Shown here in pieces: positions 1-8,675 of a stretch of DNA of 64,000 bases. Under the pieces are notes generated by a model. That model ran no database searches. It worked only from the letters and a program-made list of their open reading frames with translations, and was not told where the DNA came from. Every line of letters begins with the position of its first letter. The first letter of the stretch is position 1. The DNA comes from Planctomycetota bacterium (GTDB taxonomy: Bacteria; Planctomycetota; PUPC01; DSUN01), in contig DAOOIT010000001.1 in assembly GCA_035384565.1 (NCBI GenBank), positions 1-64,000 on the forward strand. The letters run 5' to 3'. Made by a program: the position numbers and the translations under genes.

Positions 1-196
1 GCGGAGCCCTCCCCAGGAACCACCAGGTCCGCAATGGGACAGCGTGCCAACCCCCCGCGCCGGCCAGTCGAGGCAAGATCGCCGAACCCCGAAGAGCCGT
101 TTCTAACGCAGGGGCCGGGCATAGGATCTGCTTTTTCCGACCCACTCCTCATCGGGGTTCAACGACCCTGCCGTGCCCGCCGTCGGCGGGAGGACT

Positions 197-388
197 GGTG
201 TTGCCGCGCCAGCGACGTCCGCCCCATAACCCCATATGCTGCATGGCCTTACGCTCTCCGGCCTTTCCCCTCCCATACTTGCTCATCCCGCAGATGAGCG
301 CGAATGGCCGGAGCCGCGAGAATCGCCAATCCTCGCCCATCCACCCATACTTGCTCATTTCCCCTCCTCAAGGTTGAGCAAGTATGGG
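197..388 (+). repeat. Two-hairpin dispersed element, copy 1
   Basis: About 192 nt that matches, in opposite orientation, 21745-21938. The match starts near ggtgttgccgcgccagcg and continues through ccccataacc, acgctctccggcc and the long conserved block ggagccgcgagaatcgccaa (310-329 region). The 3' end is a perfect 14-bp hairpin, 344-357 pairing with 375-388, with a 17-nt loop. An inner imperfect hairpin is formed by catacttgctcat (275-287) and the atgagcgcgaatg segment (294-306). No protein is encoded. It could be a MITE-like element or a structured RNA; the sequence does not decide. Confidence 0.75.
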
Positions 389-480
389 CGCGAGGAAGGC
401 GAGAGGAAGGGGTCTCAGATCTGCTTCTCCACTTACCACTCCGGCCGCAATTGAGGATGGATCGCGACGCGGAAGACGCT

Positions 481-534
481 CGTAGTGCGGCCTTCAGGCC
501 GTATCTGGGCATACGGGCTGAAGCCCGCACTACG
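481..534. repeat. Palindromic intergenic repeat
   Basis: A 24-bp inverted repeat. Arm 481-504 (cgtagtgcggccttcaggcc...) pairs with 511-534 with two mismatches around a six-base centre. Its composition and placement are those of REP-like dispersed palindromes; no second copy occurs in this window. Confidence 0.6.
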
Positions 535-746
535 AACGAGCGCGGCATGAACTGGGGCCGGAGCAGTATCCTGCATGAGCAAACACGGACAAGCACGGAC
601 AGGCTCCAAGCGCCGCTGCGACCACGCACCGAGTGCGATGAGACTGATAGGATAGGCAGCACCGAGAGGACGAGGCAGGACCGCGCCCGCTCCGGGTCCT
701 ATCCGCCCTGTCCGGCCCATCGGTCCCGTCGCCTGCGGCAGCCGCC

Positions 747-1799
747 TCAGGCCTCGGGCAGCTCGCGCGCCAGCCGCGCGATCTCATCCTCCGCGGGAAT
801 CTCGGCCAGCGGCAGGTCCACGCGGCGATGATCGAGGGCGCTCGTGATGAAGGCGTAGGCGATCTCGAAGCCGTGATAGCTGATGTCGCCGTTGCAGGGG
901 TGGACCTTCGTCTCATCGTCCAGCCAGTCGGCCAGGTCGCGCAGGTAGCGCGGCTGGAGCAGCACGTTCTCCTGCTCGGGCCACCGCGGCAACGCCTCGC
1001 CGAGGATCTCCCCGCCCGATGTCCTCGTGAACGCCGCCCAGTCGCCGTCGGTGTTGGCCCAGGCGTAGCCGTGGGTGCCGTAGAGGGTGATGCGGTTGTC
1101 GGTCCAGAACTTCTCGTTGGCGAGCCACTGGGGCGAGAGGTAGCCGAACTGAACGAAGGCGCGCACGCCGTTCTCGAAGGCGATCTCGCCCTCGGTGTAG
1201 TCGGGCGACGGATGGCTGTCGGTGAGGCCCTTGCGGCCGTGGACGTGGCCGACGACCCACTTGGCCCTCACGCCGCGGTTGAACCAGAGGATGTAGTCCA
1301 CCAGGTGCGTGCCGAGCTGCGAGAGCCAGGCGCGCGAGGAGGCGTGGATGCGCACGAGGTCGCCGATCTCGCCGCGCTCGTAGACGGCCTTGGCCCTGCC
1401 CCACTGCTCGCCGTACTTCTGCTGGTGCGAGACGATGTACTTGACGCCCGCCCGGGCGCACAGGTCGTGGATGCGGCGGGCCTCGGCGAGCGAGGTGGCC
1501 ATCGGCTTCTCGAAGGCGATGGCTCTGGGCTTGTGGCGGAGACCCAGCTCGATCATCTCGAGCCGCACCTTGGGCTGGGTGACGAAGCAGAAGACGTCGG
1601 GCCGCTCGGCGGCGAGCATGGTGGCGGCGTCGGTGTAGGTCCGGGCGATGCCGAATTGCTTCGCGGCGGCGTCGAGGCGTTCGCGGTTCAGATCGCAGAG
1701 GGCCACCAGCTCGAAGCGGTCGGGGTTCTTCAGAAAACCGTCAATGTGGTTCCTGCCGCGGTGTCCGCAGCCGACCTGGGCGACGCGGTACTTGGCCAT
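747..1799 (-). CDS. Gfo/Idh/MocA family oxidoreductase
   Basis: This 350-residue protein is a predicted NAD(P)-dependent sugar or polyol dehydrogenase. The N-terminus has a Rossmann fold (AQVGCGHRGRNHIDG, residues about 7-21) and the family's EKPMA motif follows near residue 98. The C-terminal half is the alpha/beta substrate domain with the SQLGTHLVDYILWF segment (H in the active-site GxHxxD-like position). The ATG at 1799 is preceded by caggagcacgcc, a good Shine-Dalgarno, and no signal peptide is present, so it should be cytoplasmic. It stands alone downstream of the kinase gene, separated by 64 bp. The substrate cannot be assigned. Confidence 0.9.
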   Translation of the reverse strand: MAKYRVAQVGCGHRGRNHIDGFLKNPDRFELVALCDLNRERLDAAAKQFGIARTYTDAATMLAAERPDVFCFVTQPKVRLEMIELGLRHKPRAIAFEKPMATSLAEARRIHDLCARAGVKYIVSHQQKYGEQWGRAKAVYERGEIGDLVRIHASSRAWLSQLGTHLVDYILWFNRGVRAKWVVGHVHGRKGLTDSHPSPDYTEGEIAFENGVRAFVQFGYLSPQWLANEKFWTDNRITLYGTHGYAWANTDGDWAAFTRTSGGEILGEALPRWPEQENVLLQPRYLRDLADWLDDETKVHPCNGDISYHGFEIAYAFITSALDHRRVDLPLAEIPAEDEIARLARELPEA

Positions 1800-1863
1800 G
1801 GCGTGCTCCTGGAGGCGGAGGAGAGTCGGACTTGCCGAATCATGCCCCGACCTCGGCGGCCCG

Positions 1864-4572
1864 TCAAGCGGCGTTCGCCCTGACACGCCCCCGAGAGCGC
1901 GCGCCGGGAGCGGGCTTGGGGTCTTGGGGCGGCTTGGGCTGCATGGCGTTCCGGTGCTCGGCGGCCTTGGCCCGCGCCTGGGCGGCGGCGGCCGGATTGC
2001 CGAGGTCGCGCCAGGCGGCCTCGAGCGCGCCGTAGCTCCGGGCGAGCAGCGCGTGCAGCACCTCGGGCTCCCGGCTGTCCTGCAAGGCGGGGGTGAGGAG
2101 GGCGATGGTCTCCTCGAGCAGCGGCCGCGCGTCGGAAGCGCGGCGGTGGAGCAGCCGCAAGCGGGCCAGGTCGTTGGCGAACTCGCCGAGCCGGACCTTG
2201 TGGTAGAGGACGTCGGCGAACTGGCTGGCGAGGGTTCGCTGGGCCTCGAGCGCGAGGGAGTGGTAGCGCTCGGCCTCGTCGAGGCTGCCGCCGGCCTCCA
2301 GGAGCAGGGCCAGGCGGTGGGCGAAGAGGGCCTGGGCCACGGCGTAGCGCGGGATGTGCGGGCGGCGCTGCGCGAGGCCCGTGGCCAGGGCGAGCGCCTG
2401 CCGCAGACGCTCCTCCACCGCGTGGGGCGCGTAGGCGGCCGGGCCGGGCCGCGGCAGGTCCGCCGCGGCGTAGGCTTCGGCCAGATCGTACGGGTAATCG
2501 GGCACGCGCGGGAAGTCGGCGGCGAGCTGCCGCAGTGTGTCGGTGGCCTTGTCGAGCGCGGCGCGCGCCGCCGCGGGCTGGCTCGCGGCCAGCGCGTGGA
2601 ACTGCTGGCGGTGGCAGAGGGCCTCCAGGTGGCGGCGCGGGGGGCTGTCGGGGTCCGTCTGGCGCAGCGGCGCGAGCGTCGCGAGCGCCGTCGCGAGGTG
2701 GCGAACGGCCTCGGCCGGGTCCGTGAGCGCCAGGAAGTAGTGGGTCCGGGCCAGCTCGAGCCGGAAGGCGGGCGTGGGCGTCGCGCCCGCGGGGGCGCCT
2801 TCGAGAAGGCGCAGGGCGCTGCGGTGCGCGTCGAGGGCCTCCGGGGTCCTGTCGGAGGCCTGCCGCAGGCGGCCCAGCTCGTTGTAGGTCTTCGCCATCT
2901 CCACGGTTGCGCCGAGGGCCTCGGGAGCGTCGGCCGCGAGCCCCTCGTAGAGGGCGATGGCGCGCTGGTAGGCGGCGGCCGCCGGGTCCAGCTGGCCCAG
3001 GCGCTGGCGAATGTCGCCCACGCGGCGGTTCGCGTCGGCCACCTTGCGCCGCAGGGCCACTGCGCCGGGCGTCTGTTGCGCCAGCCGCTCGTAGTGGGGC
3101 AGCATGTCCTCCAGCAGCGCGGCCGCCTCGCGCGAGAGCACCGGCTCCACCTGCACGTCCACCGGCGAGCCCTCCACATTGTCCACGAGCAGCCCGGGCG
3201 ACGCCACGACCGAGCGGGGCGAGAAGCGCTCGAAGATGCGGTCGAGGGCGTCGGTGGCCACCTGGGCGCTGGCCTTGGCCTCCAGGAGCGCGCGCCGCGT
3301 GCTCAGGTAGCCGACGGTGGCGACGGCGGCGACGAGGAGGGTGAGGAGGGCCGTGGCGCCGGCGAGCGCGGCCACGGTCTTGTTGCGGCGCGCCCAGCGC
3401 CCCAGGCGCTCGAGGGACGAGGCTCGGCGGGCCCGGATCGGCTGGTCGGCCAGGAAGCGCCGGAGGTCGTCGCCCAGGGCCTCAGCCGTGGGGTAGCGGT
3501 GGGCGGGGTCGCGGGCGGTGGCCTTGAGCACGATCGTCTCGAGGTCGTGCGGCACCGCCGGGTTGAGCCTCCGTGGGGGGGTGGGGCGCCCCTCGGCCAC
3601 CAGGCGGATGAGCCGGCTGCGGTCCTTCTCGTCGAAGGCGGGCCGGAAGGTGAGCAGCTCGTAGAGCGTGAGGCCGAGGCTGTAGACGTCGCTGCGCGCG
3701 TCGGCCCGGCCCTCGAGCTGCTCGGGGGCCATGTAGCGCAGCGTCCCGGCGATCTCGCCCGTCACGGTGATGTCGTCGCTCCGCACGGCCTTGGCGAGGC
3801 CGAAGTCGGTCACCCACACGCGCCCCTGGGCGTCGGCGAGCAGGTTGCTGGGCTTCACGTCGCGGTGCAGCACGCCCTGGCCGTGCGAGTAGTGCAGGGC
3901 GTCGGCCACCTGGCAGCCGAGGGCGGCCACCTGGCGCCAATACGCGGCGCCGCCCTTGCCCAGGAGCTTTCGCGCGATGGACTCAGCGGCCTGTGCGGCG
4001 GGGGAGGGCGCCGCGGCGCCGCCCTGGAGCGCCGCCAGGCGCTGGATGACCTGGTCGAGGCCGGGCCCGGGGATGTACTGCATGACGAAGTAGTGGTGGC
4101 CGTCCTGCTCGCCTACGCCGAAAATCTCGGCGATGTTCGTGTGGTGCAGCCCGGCGGCGATGCGGGCCTCGCGGCGGAAGCGACGCAGGCGTTTGACGTC
4201 CTGCAACGCCGGACGGGGCAGGACCTTGATGGCCACGCGGCGGCCGAGCGACTCCTGCTCGGCCTCGTAGACGATGCCCATGCCGCCGCGGCCGATCTCG
4301 CGGAGGAGGCGGAAGTCGCCCAGCCGCTCCAGGCGCGGGGCCTCGAACGGAGCGCCGCCGGGCAGCAGGCACTGCGTGGACCCCTTCATCGCCTCGGCGG
4401 CGAGCATGGCGGGGAACAGGTCGCGGATCTCGTCGGCCAGCTCGGGATGGCGCCGGGCGTAGTCGTCCACGCTCGGGCTCTCGCCGCGGCGCTGGCGCTC
4501 GAGGAAATCGCTCGCCAGCACCTCGAAGGGGTCGCGGTCGTCTGCGGGCTCAGGCATCGCGGGTCTCGTCAT
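1864..4572 (-). CDS. Serine/threonine protein kinase with TM segment and TPR-like C-terminus
   Basis: This 902-residue protein is a planctomycete-style receptor kinase. Residues 1-65 carry the acidic leader common before these kinases (HPELADEIRDLFPAML). The kinase domain follows: glycine loop GRGGMG about 94-99, VAIK lysine K116, catalytic HRDVKPSN at 236-243, DFG at 256-258 and APE at 282-284. All key residues are intact, so it should be active. A basic stretch and one hydrophobic segment (about 398-422) precede an alanine-rich helical C-terminus that reads as degenerate TPRs. The start ATG at 4572 overlaps the sigma-factor stop by 23 nt; a second ATG at 4557 is possible. The coupling suggests joint production with the sigma factor. 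Confidence 0.92.
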   Translation of the reverse strand: MTRPAMPEPADDRDPFEVLASDFLERQRRGESPSVDDYARRHPELADEIRDLFPAMLAAEAMKGSTQCLLPGGAPFEAPRLERLGDFRLLREIGRGGMGIVYEAEQESLGRRVAIKVLPRPALQDVKRLRRFRREARIAAGLHHTNIAEIFGVGEQDGHHYFVMQYIPGPGLDQVIQRLAALQGGAAAPSPAAQAAESIARKLLGKGGAAYWRQVAALGCQVADALHYSHGQGVLHRDVKPSNLLADAQGRVWVTDFGLAKAVRSDDITVTGEIAGTLRYMAPEQLEGRADARSDVYSLGLTLYELLTFRPAFDEKDRSRLIRLVAEGRPTPPRRLNPAVPHDLETIVLKATARDPAHRYPTAEALGDDLRRFLADQPIRARRASSLERLGRWARRNKTVAALAGATALLTLLVAAVATVGYLSTRRALLEAKASAQVATDALDRIFERFSPRSVVASPGLLVDNVEGSPVDVQVEPVLSREAAALLEDMLPHYERLAQQTPGAVALRRKVADANRRVGDIRQRLGQLDPAAAAYQRAIALYEGLAADAPEALGATVEMAKTYNELGRLRQASDRTPEALDAHRSALRLLEGAPAGATPTPAFRLELARTHYFLALTDPAEAVRHLATALATLAPLRQTDPDSPPRRHLEALCHRQQFHALAASQPAAARAALDKATDTLRQLAADFPRVPDYPYDLAEAYAAADLPRPGPAAYAPHAVEERLRQALALATGLAQRRPHIPRYAVAQALFAHRLALLLEAGGSLDEAERYHSLALEAQRTLASQFADVLYHKVRLGEFANDLARLRLLHRRASDARPLLEETIALLTPALQDSREPEVLHALLARSYGALEAAWRDLGNPAAAAQARAKAAEHRNAMQPKPPQDPKPAPGARSRGRVRANAA

Positions 4573-5197
4573 GAAGCCCGGGCAGCGTCGAGAGGAGGTC
4601 CTTGAGCCGCCGCAGGGCGCGCACGTAGCGGATGCTGGCCGCCTTGGGCTGGATGCCCAGCACCTCGGCGGTCTCCTGGTTCGAGAGCTCCTCGAAGTGG
4701 CGGAGCGCCAGCACCTCGCGATCGATCGGGTCCATCGTCTCGATAGCCTGGCGGGCCCGCTCCACCTCTTCGGCGCGCGCGGCGGCCTGGCTGGGCGAGG
4801 TGAGGTCGGCGGCCAGGCGAATGGCCATCGAGGCCGACGTGGCCTCGGGCGAGCCGCTCTCCTGGAGGGGCACCTCGCGGCCGCCGTCGCGCATCTTCGC
4901 GCCCAGGTGCTGGCGGTAGAGGTCCACGAGCGTCTGCATCACGATCATCCGCAGCCACACGAAGGGCGAGGGCGCTTCCGTCCTCGCAAAGTGCTCGAGC
5001 CGCCGCGCGGCGGCCAGGTAGGCCTCCTGGAGCACGTCGTCGGCATCCACCCGCCCCTGGAGGCGGGGGGCGAGCCGGAAGCGCACCAGGCCGGCCAGGC
5101 GCTGGCGATGGCGCGCGAACGCCTCGGCCAGCGCCTCCCGGTCGCCCGCTCTCAGGCGGCCGACCAGATCGTCGGTGCTGTTCGGCGAGGCACTCAC
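4550..5197 (-). CDS. ECF-type RNA polymerase sigma factor
   Basis: A 215-residue sigma-70 family factor. Region 2 is visible in DADDVLQEAYLAAARRLEHF and the following WLRMIVMQTLVDLYRQHL. Region 4 helix-turn-helix is RHFEELSNQETAEVLGIQ followed by ASIRYVRALRRLKDLL. The chosen GTG at 5197 has gaaggggccgga just upstream and gives a normal family length; the open frame continues much further upstream but is not coding there. It is the promoter-proximal gene of a two-gene unit with the kinase. In Planctomycetes such sigma factor-kinase pairs are known, so kinase-controlled transcription is the likely role. Confidence 0.9.
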   Translation of the reverse strand: MSASPNSTDDLVGRLRAGDREALAEAFARHRQRLAGLVRFRLAPRLQGRVDADDVLQEAYLAAARRLEHFARTEAPSPFVWLRMIVMQTLVDLYRQHLGAKMRDGGREVPLQESGSPEATSASMAIRLAADLTSPSQAAARAEEVERARQAIETMDPIDREVLALRHFEELSNQETAEVLGIQPKAASIRYVRALRRLKDLLSTLPGLHDETRDA

Positions 5198-5271
5198 TCC
5201 GGCCCCTTCGCCCAGGGTTCCCTGCACATGCTGAACGGGCAGCCGCTCACAGGGTCCACAGCCCCCTCGGG

Positions 5272-5301
5272 ATTCTACTGCCCGCCGGGCGCGGGAGTCA
5301 A
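5272..5301 (-). promoter_or_regulatory. Sigma-70-like promoter for sigma factor-kinase unit
   Basis: Read on the minus strand: TTGACT (5296-5301), an 18-base spacer, TAGAAT (5272-5277). Both boxes match five of six consensus bases. The site lies 75 bp upstream of the GTG start and points at it. Confidence 0.6.
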
Positions 5302-5419
5302 TGCCGCGGGGCGGTGCGGTGGAATCCCCCTCCGCCCTGTGGACCGCGCGCCCCGGCCGCCGTTCCTGTACTTGGGCAGTGTGCTCGGCAGCGTCCCTTT
5401 GGAGAAAGGAGAGACCCGG

Positions 5420-6466
5420 ATGCGCACGCTGTTGTGGATGGCCGTGGCGGCGGCCCTGGCCGCCCCACCGTCGTGGGCAGCCGAGAAGGGCAAGGCGGCG
5501 CCGCCCGGCGGCGAGCGAATCGGCGGCCAGCAGGACGGCCCGGGCCGGCCCCCCGGCCCGCCGCCCGAGGGCGGCCCAGGCCGCGCCCCCGGCGACCGGC
5601 AGGGCGGCCCGCCGCCCGGCGGGCGAATGGGGCCGCCCCCCGGCGGGTTCGGCGGACCCGGCGGCGGCTTCGACGCCATGAGCCGGCCCGAAATCTTCGA
5701 TGCCGCCCGGCAGACGATCGCCCTGCCCGACGACGCGAGGAAGGGCGTGGACCAGCTCGAGATGCAGTTCAACGACGACCTTCAGGCGGCGATGACCGAG
5801 GCGCGCCTCAAACTCGCCAAGGCCTACGTGGAGAAGCTCCTGGCCCTCGTGCCCGAGGCCGACAAGCCGAAGTACCAGGCGGTGGCCAACGCCCTGACGG
5901 CGCGCGATGAGACCCTCGCGGCGGCGCAGAAGGAGCTGAAGGGCGCGCTCGACCTCATCAAAGTGGCCCAGGCCGGGGCTCCGGCGGCGCGCGACGAGCG
6001 TCGGCCCCGCTTCGGCCCGCCCGGCTCGATGACCAGCAAGACCGACATCCTGCGCACCCACTTCACCCTCACCGACGAGCAGCGGGCCGACTTCGACCAG
6101 GCGCAGCGCGAGGGCTTCGACGCGATGCGCGAGCGCACCGACGCCCTGTTCGCCGAGCTGCGCCAGCGCGGCGGCCCGCCCGACCCCACGGCCTTCCGCC
6201 GCATCGGCCAGGCCATGCGCCAGGTGCGCGAGGAGATCGAGGACCAGGTGGCCAAGGCCGTCGCGCCCCTCCTCACCGCCGAGCAGAAGAAGGACTACGA
6301 AACGGCCTGCGCCGCGATTGACGCCTGGCGCAAGAAGGTCAAGGACGCCGAGGCGGCCTGCCGCGCGAAGATCGTCGAGGCCGTGGGCGAGGAGAAGGCC
6401 GCCGCGCTCCTCGGCCCGCCGCCTGGCCAGATCGCCAAGCCGCCCAAGAAGGCCGCCGAGTTCTGA
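5420..6466 (+). CDS. Secreted Gly/Pro-rich LTxxQ-type protein
   Basis: A 348-residue exported protein of unknown role. The signal peptide is MRTLLWMAVAAALAAPPSWA (about 1-20). A Gly/Pro-rich low-complexity linker follows (about 25-85), then a charged alpha-helical region. Two LTxxQ-like motifs, FTLTDEQRADF and LLTAEQKKDY, recall the Spy/CpxP periplasmic chaperone fold, though the protein is longer than those. The ATG at 5420 has aaggagag eight bases upstream; the open frame upstream of it is non-coding. It is divergent from the sigma factor and may be monocistronic, since a hairpin follows its stop. A sensing or chaperone role in the envelope is inference only. Confidence 0.8.
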   Translation: MRTLLWMAVAAALAAPPSWAAEKGKAAPPGGERIGGQQDGPGRPPGPPPEGGPGRAPGDRQGGPPPGGRMGPPPGGFGGPGGGFDAMSRPEIFDAARQTIALPDDARKGVDQLEMQFNDDLQAAMTEARLKLAKAYVEKLLALVPEADKPKYQAVANALTARDETLAAAQKELKGALDLIKVAQAGAPAARDERRPRFGPPGSMTSKTDILRTHFTLTDEQRADFDQAQREGFDAMRERTDALFAELRQRGGPPDPTAFRRIGQAMRQVREEIEDQVAKAVAPLLTAEQKKDYETACAAIDAWRKKVKDAEAACRAKIVEAVGEEKAAALLGPPPGQIAKPPKKAAEF

Positions 6467-6516
6467 GCCCGCGGCCGCCCCGCGCGCCATGGCATCCGCC
6501 GGCAGCACACCACAAG

Positions 6517-6545
6517 GGCCCCACCGACACGGCGTCGGTGGGGCC
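6517..6545. terminator. Strong hairpin, probable terminator
   Basis: ggccccaccgac (6517-6528) pairs perfectly with gtcggtggggcc (6534-6545) around a five-base loop: a 12-bp GC stem 50 bp after the preceding stop codon. There is no T-tract, so intrinsic termination is likely but not certain. Confidence 0.55.
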
Positions 6546-6586
6546 GCTGCGTTCTGGCCCGCCGCGGCCCCTCCCTCCGGGCGCGC

Positions 6587-6615
6587 TTGACGATGGGTTC
6601 GGCACGGCGTAAGAT
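6587..6615 (+). promoter_or_regulatory. Sigma-70-like promoter for the GH30-propeller unit
   Basis: TTGACG (6587-6592), 17-base spacer, TAAGAT (6610-6615), ending 31 bp before the ATG of the glycosidase gene. It supports the ATG at 6647 rather than the earlier in-frame ATG at 6590, which lies within the -35 box. Confidence 0.6.
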
Positions 6616-6646
6616 GCGGTGGGCGAGCGCGGCGAAAGGTAACGGC

Positions 6647-8641
6647 ATGACTCGACGGACCCTGGTCGCCGCAGTGTCGGCGTGCCTGTGCGCGGCGGAC
6701 TGCCTGGCGGCGGCCATCGCGCAGACGAACCGCACCGGGCGCATCCAGTGCCTCGACCTGGCGGGCGACCCCGTGGCGATCCACACCGACCTGCGCATCC
6801 CCCTCGAAGGCTGGAAGCAACTGCGCACCCTGGACGCCGCCCAGGAGGTCGAGGCGTCGGCCGTCGAGGGCGGCCGCAAGTGGGCCGGCCGCATCGAGCT
6901 CGCTCCCAAGGAATCCTACCGCTACGAGCAGACCCTGCGCGAGGCCGACGGCGCTGTCCGCCTCGCGCTGCGCGTGACGGCCGAGACGGACCTGAAGACG
7001 CCCGGCGTGTTCTTCTGGCTCGACTTGCCCATCGCGCTCTTTGGCGGCGGCACGTGCGAGCTGCGCGGCGAGGCGGGCGTGGTCGGCAACGCCTCGCTGC
7101 CGAAGGAGCCGCCCCCGAGCCGCCAATTCCTGGCCGGCCTCGCCAGCCAGGCCACGTTCGCCGCCCCCGCCTCCCCGCTCAAGCTCGCCGCCACCTTCGA
7201 TCCGCCCTGCCCAATGGTGATCCAGGACAACCGCGTGTGGCGCTCCGCCACCTACTCGGCCCTGGTGAGAATCCCCGGCACGCCGCTCGGCAAAGGCCAG
7301 GCCGCCACACTCAACGTCACGCTCCGCCTCACGGGCGAGGGCGATTTGTCGCCCGCCCGGCTCACCCTCGACGCGGCGAAGCCCCGCTACCGGCTCGACG
7401 GCTTCGGCGGCAACTACTGCTTCGGCATCGAGTCGCCCGTCACCCAGTACACCCTCGACCACCTCCGGGTCGCCTGGGCCCGCACCGAGATGACCCCCGC
7501 CGAGTGGGAGCCCGAGAACGACAACGCCTCGCCGCAGGATACCAACTGGGCGGCGCTGACCGCGAACGACAAGCCCGACTCGAATCTGCGGCGCGAGTTC
7601 CTCCTCGCCCAGCAGATCCAGAAGCGGGGCATTCCCTATTCCATCACCATCTGGCACCTGCCCGAATGGCTCTACGTGGACCCCCGCACCGACGACCAGC
7701 GCCCCAACGGCCGCCGGATCGCGCCCGACAAGTGGCCCGAGCTGCTCGAATGCCTCGGCTCCTACCTCGTCTATGCCAAGAAGCAGTATGGGGTCGAGCC
7801 CGACCTCTTCTCGTTCAACGAGCCCGACGGCGGCGTGCGGGTGAAGTTCAGCCCCGAGGAGCACCGCGACGCGATCAAGCGCATCGGCGCGCACTTCGAG
7901 AAGCTCGGGCTGAAGACCAGGATGCTCCTCGGCGACACCTGCCACGCCCGCGGCACCCACACCTATGCGGCGCCCGCCGCCGCCGACCCCGAGGCCCTGC
8001 GCCACGTGGGCGCGCTCTCGTTCCACTCGTGGGGCGGGGCCACGCCCGAGGAGTACGCCGCCTGGGCCGACCTCGCCGATACTCTCAAGCTGCCCCTGCT
8101 CGTGGGCGAACTGGGCGTGGACGCCTGGGCCTGGCGCGGCGGCTCCTACGACTCCTTCCACTACGGCCTCCGCGAGGTGCAGATGTACCAGGAGCTGGTG
8201 CTCCACGCGCGGCCCCGCGCCACGATGCACTGGGAGTTCACCTCCGACTACGGCCTCGCGAAAGTCGGGAAGGACGGGGCGCTCATGCCCACCTCGCGCT
8301 TCTGGTTCGTGAAGCACTTCTGCAACCTCACCCCGCCGAAGGCCGAGGTGCTGGCCACCGCCTCCGACCATCCCAAGGTGCTCTTCACCGCCTTCCGAGG
8401 CGAAGGGCCCGTGTTCGCCTTCCACATTGCCAACCTGGGGGCGGCTCGCCGGGCCACCCTGGCCGGCCTGCCGGCCGGGCTCAAGAGCCTGCGGGCCGTG
8501 CAGACGAGCGAGACCGATTCATTCCAGGAGCTGGCCCCCGTGGCCGTGGAGGACGGGGTGGCGAGGCTGTCGCTCGCGCGGCAGTCGCTTCTCACGCTCA
8601 CCACGGCCCCCGCAGGCGCCGGACTCGCGCCTCCGAAATGA
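6647..8641 (+). CDS. Secreted GH30-like glycoside hydrolase
   Basis: A 664-residue exported enzyme. The signal peptide is about 1-24 (MTRRTLVAAVSACLCAADC). Residues 25-245 form a beta-rich N-terminal domain. The clan GH-A (beta/alpha)8 barrel begins at DGFGGNYCF (G252), the pocket motif of GH30. The acid/base is E392 in FSFNEPD and the nucleophile E488 in LVGELGVDAW, placed as in GH30. A C-terminal beta-sandwich (about 560-664) completes the usual GH30 layout. It probably hydrolyses a beta-linked polysaccharide or glycoside outside the cytoplasm. It is the first gene of a rightward unit with the two propeller proteins (34-bp gap). The GH30 subfamily and substrate are not determinable here. 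Confidence 0.78.
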   Translation: MTRRTLVAAVSACLCAADCLAAAIAQTNRTGRIQCLDLAGDPVAIHTDLRIPLEGWKQLRTLDAAQEVEASAVEGGRKWAGRIELAPKESYRYEQTLREADGAVRLALRVTAETDLKTPGVFFWLDLPIALFGGGTCELRGEAGVVGNASLPKEPPPSRQFLAGLASQATFAAPASPLKLAATFDPPCPMVIQDNRVWRSATYSALVRIPGTPLGKGQAATLNVTLRLTGEGDLSPARLTLDAAKPRYRLDGFGGNYCFGIESPVTQYTLDHLRVAWARTEMTPAEWEPENDNASPQDTNWAALTANDKPDSNLRREFLLAQQIQKRGIPYSITIWHLPEWLYVDPRTDDQRPNGRRIAPDKWPELLECLGSYLVYAKKQYGVEPDLFSFNEPDGGVRVKFSPEEHRDAIKRIGAHFEKLGLKTRMLLGDTCHARGTHTYAAPAAADPEALRHVGALSFHSWGGATPEEYAAWADLADTLKLPLLVGELGVDAWAWRGGSYDSFHYGLREVQMYQELVLHARPRATMHWEFTSDYGLAKVGKDGALMPTSRFWFVKHFCNLTPPKAEVLATASDHPKVLFTAFRGEGPVFAFHIANLGAARRATLAGLPAGLKSLRAVQTSETDSFQELAPVAVEDGVARLSLARQSLLTLTTAPAGAGLAPPK

Positions 8642-8675
8642 CCGATTGCAGAACCCGGAACGAGGACGCGGCATC

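Larger units (their letters stand above)
1..746. other. Intergenic region with dispersed repeats, no gene
   Basis: I find no convincing coding region here; the reading frames have skewed composition and no plausible ribosome binding site. The stretch holds copy 1 of a two-copy hairpin element (197-388), a palindromic repeat (481-534) and further low-complexity intergenic sequence built from short repeated words (around 575-605 and 640-720). The leftward oxidoreductase gene ends at 747, so this is its downstream flank. Confidence 0.6.

Noticed and set aside
34..297. Small protein-coding gene at the window start
   Set aside because: No ribosome site, Arg/Pro-skewed translation, and it overlaps the dispersed two-hairpin element.
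1648..4605. Plus-strand open frame of 985 codons opposite the kinase
   Set aside because: Shadow of the GC-rich kinase gene: low-complexity Gly/Val/Glu-rich translation without motifs, while the minus strand shows a complete kinase.
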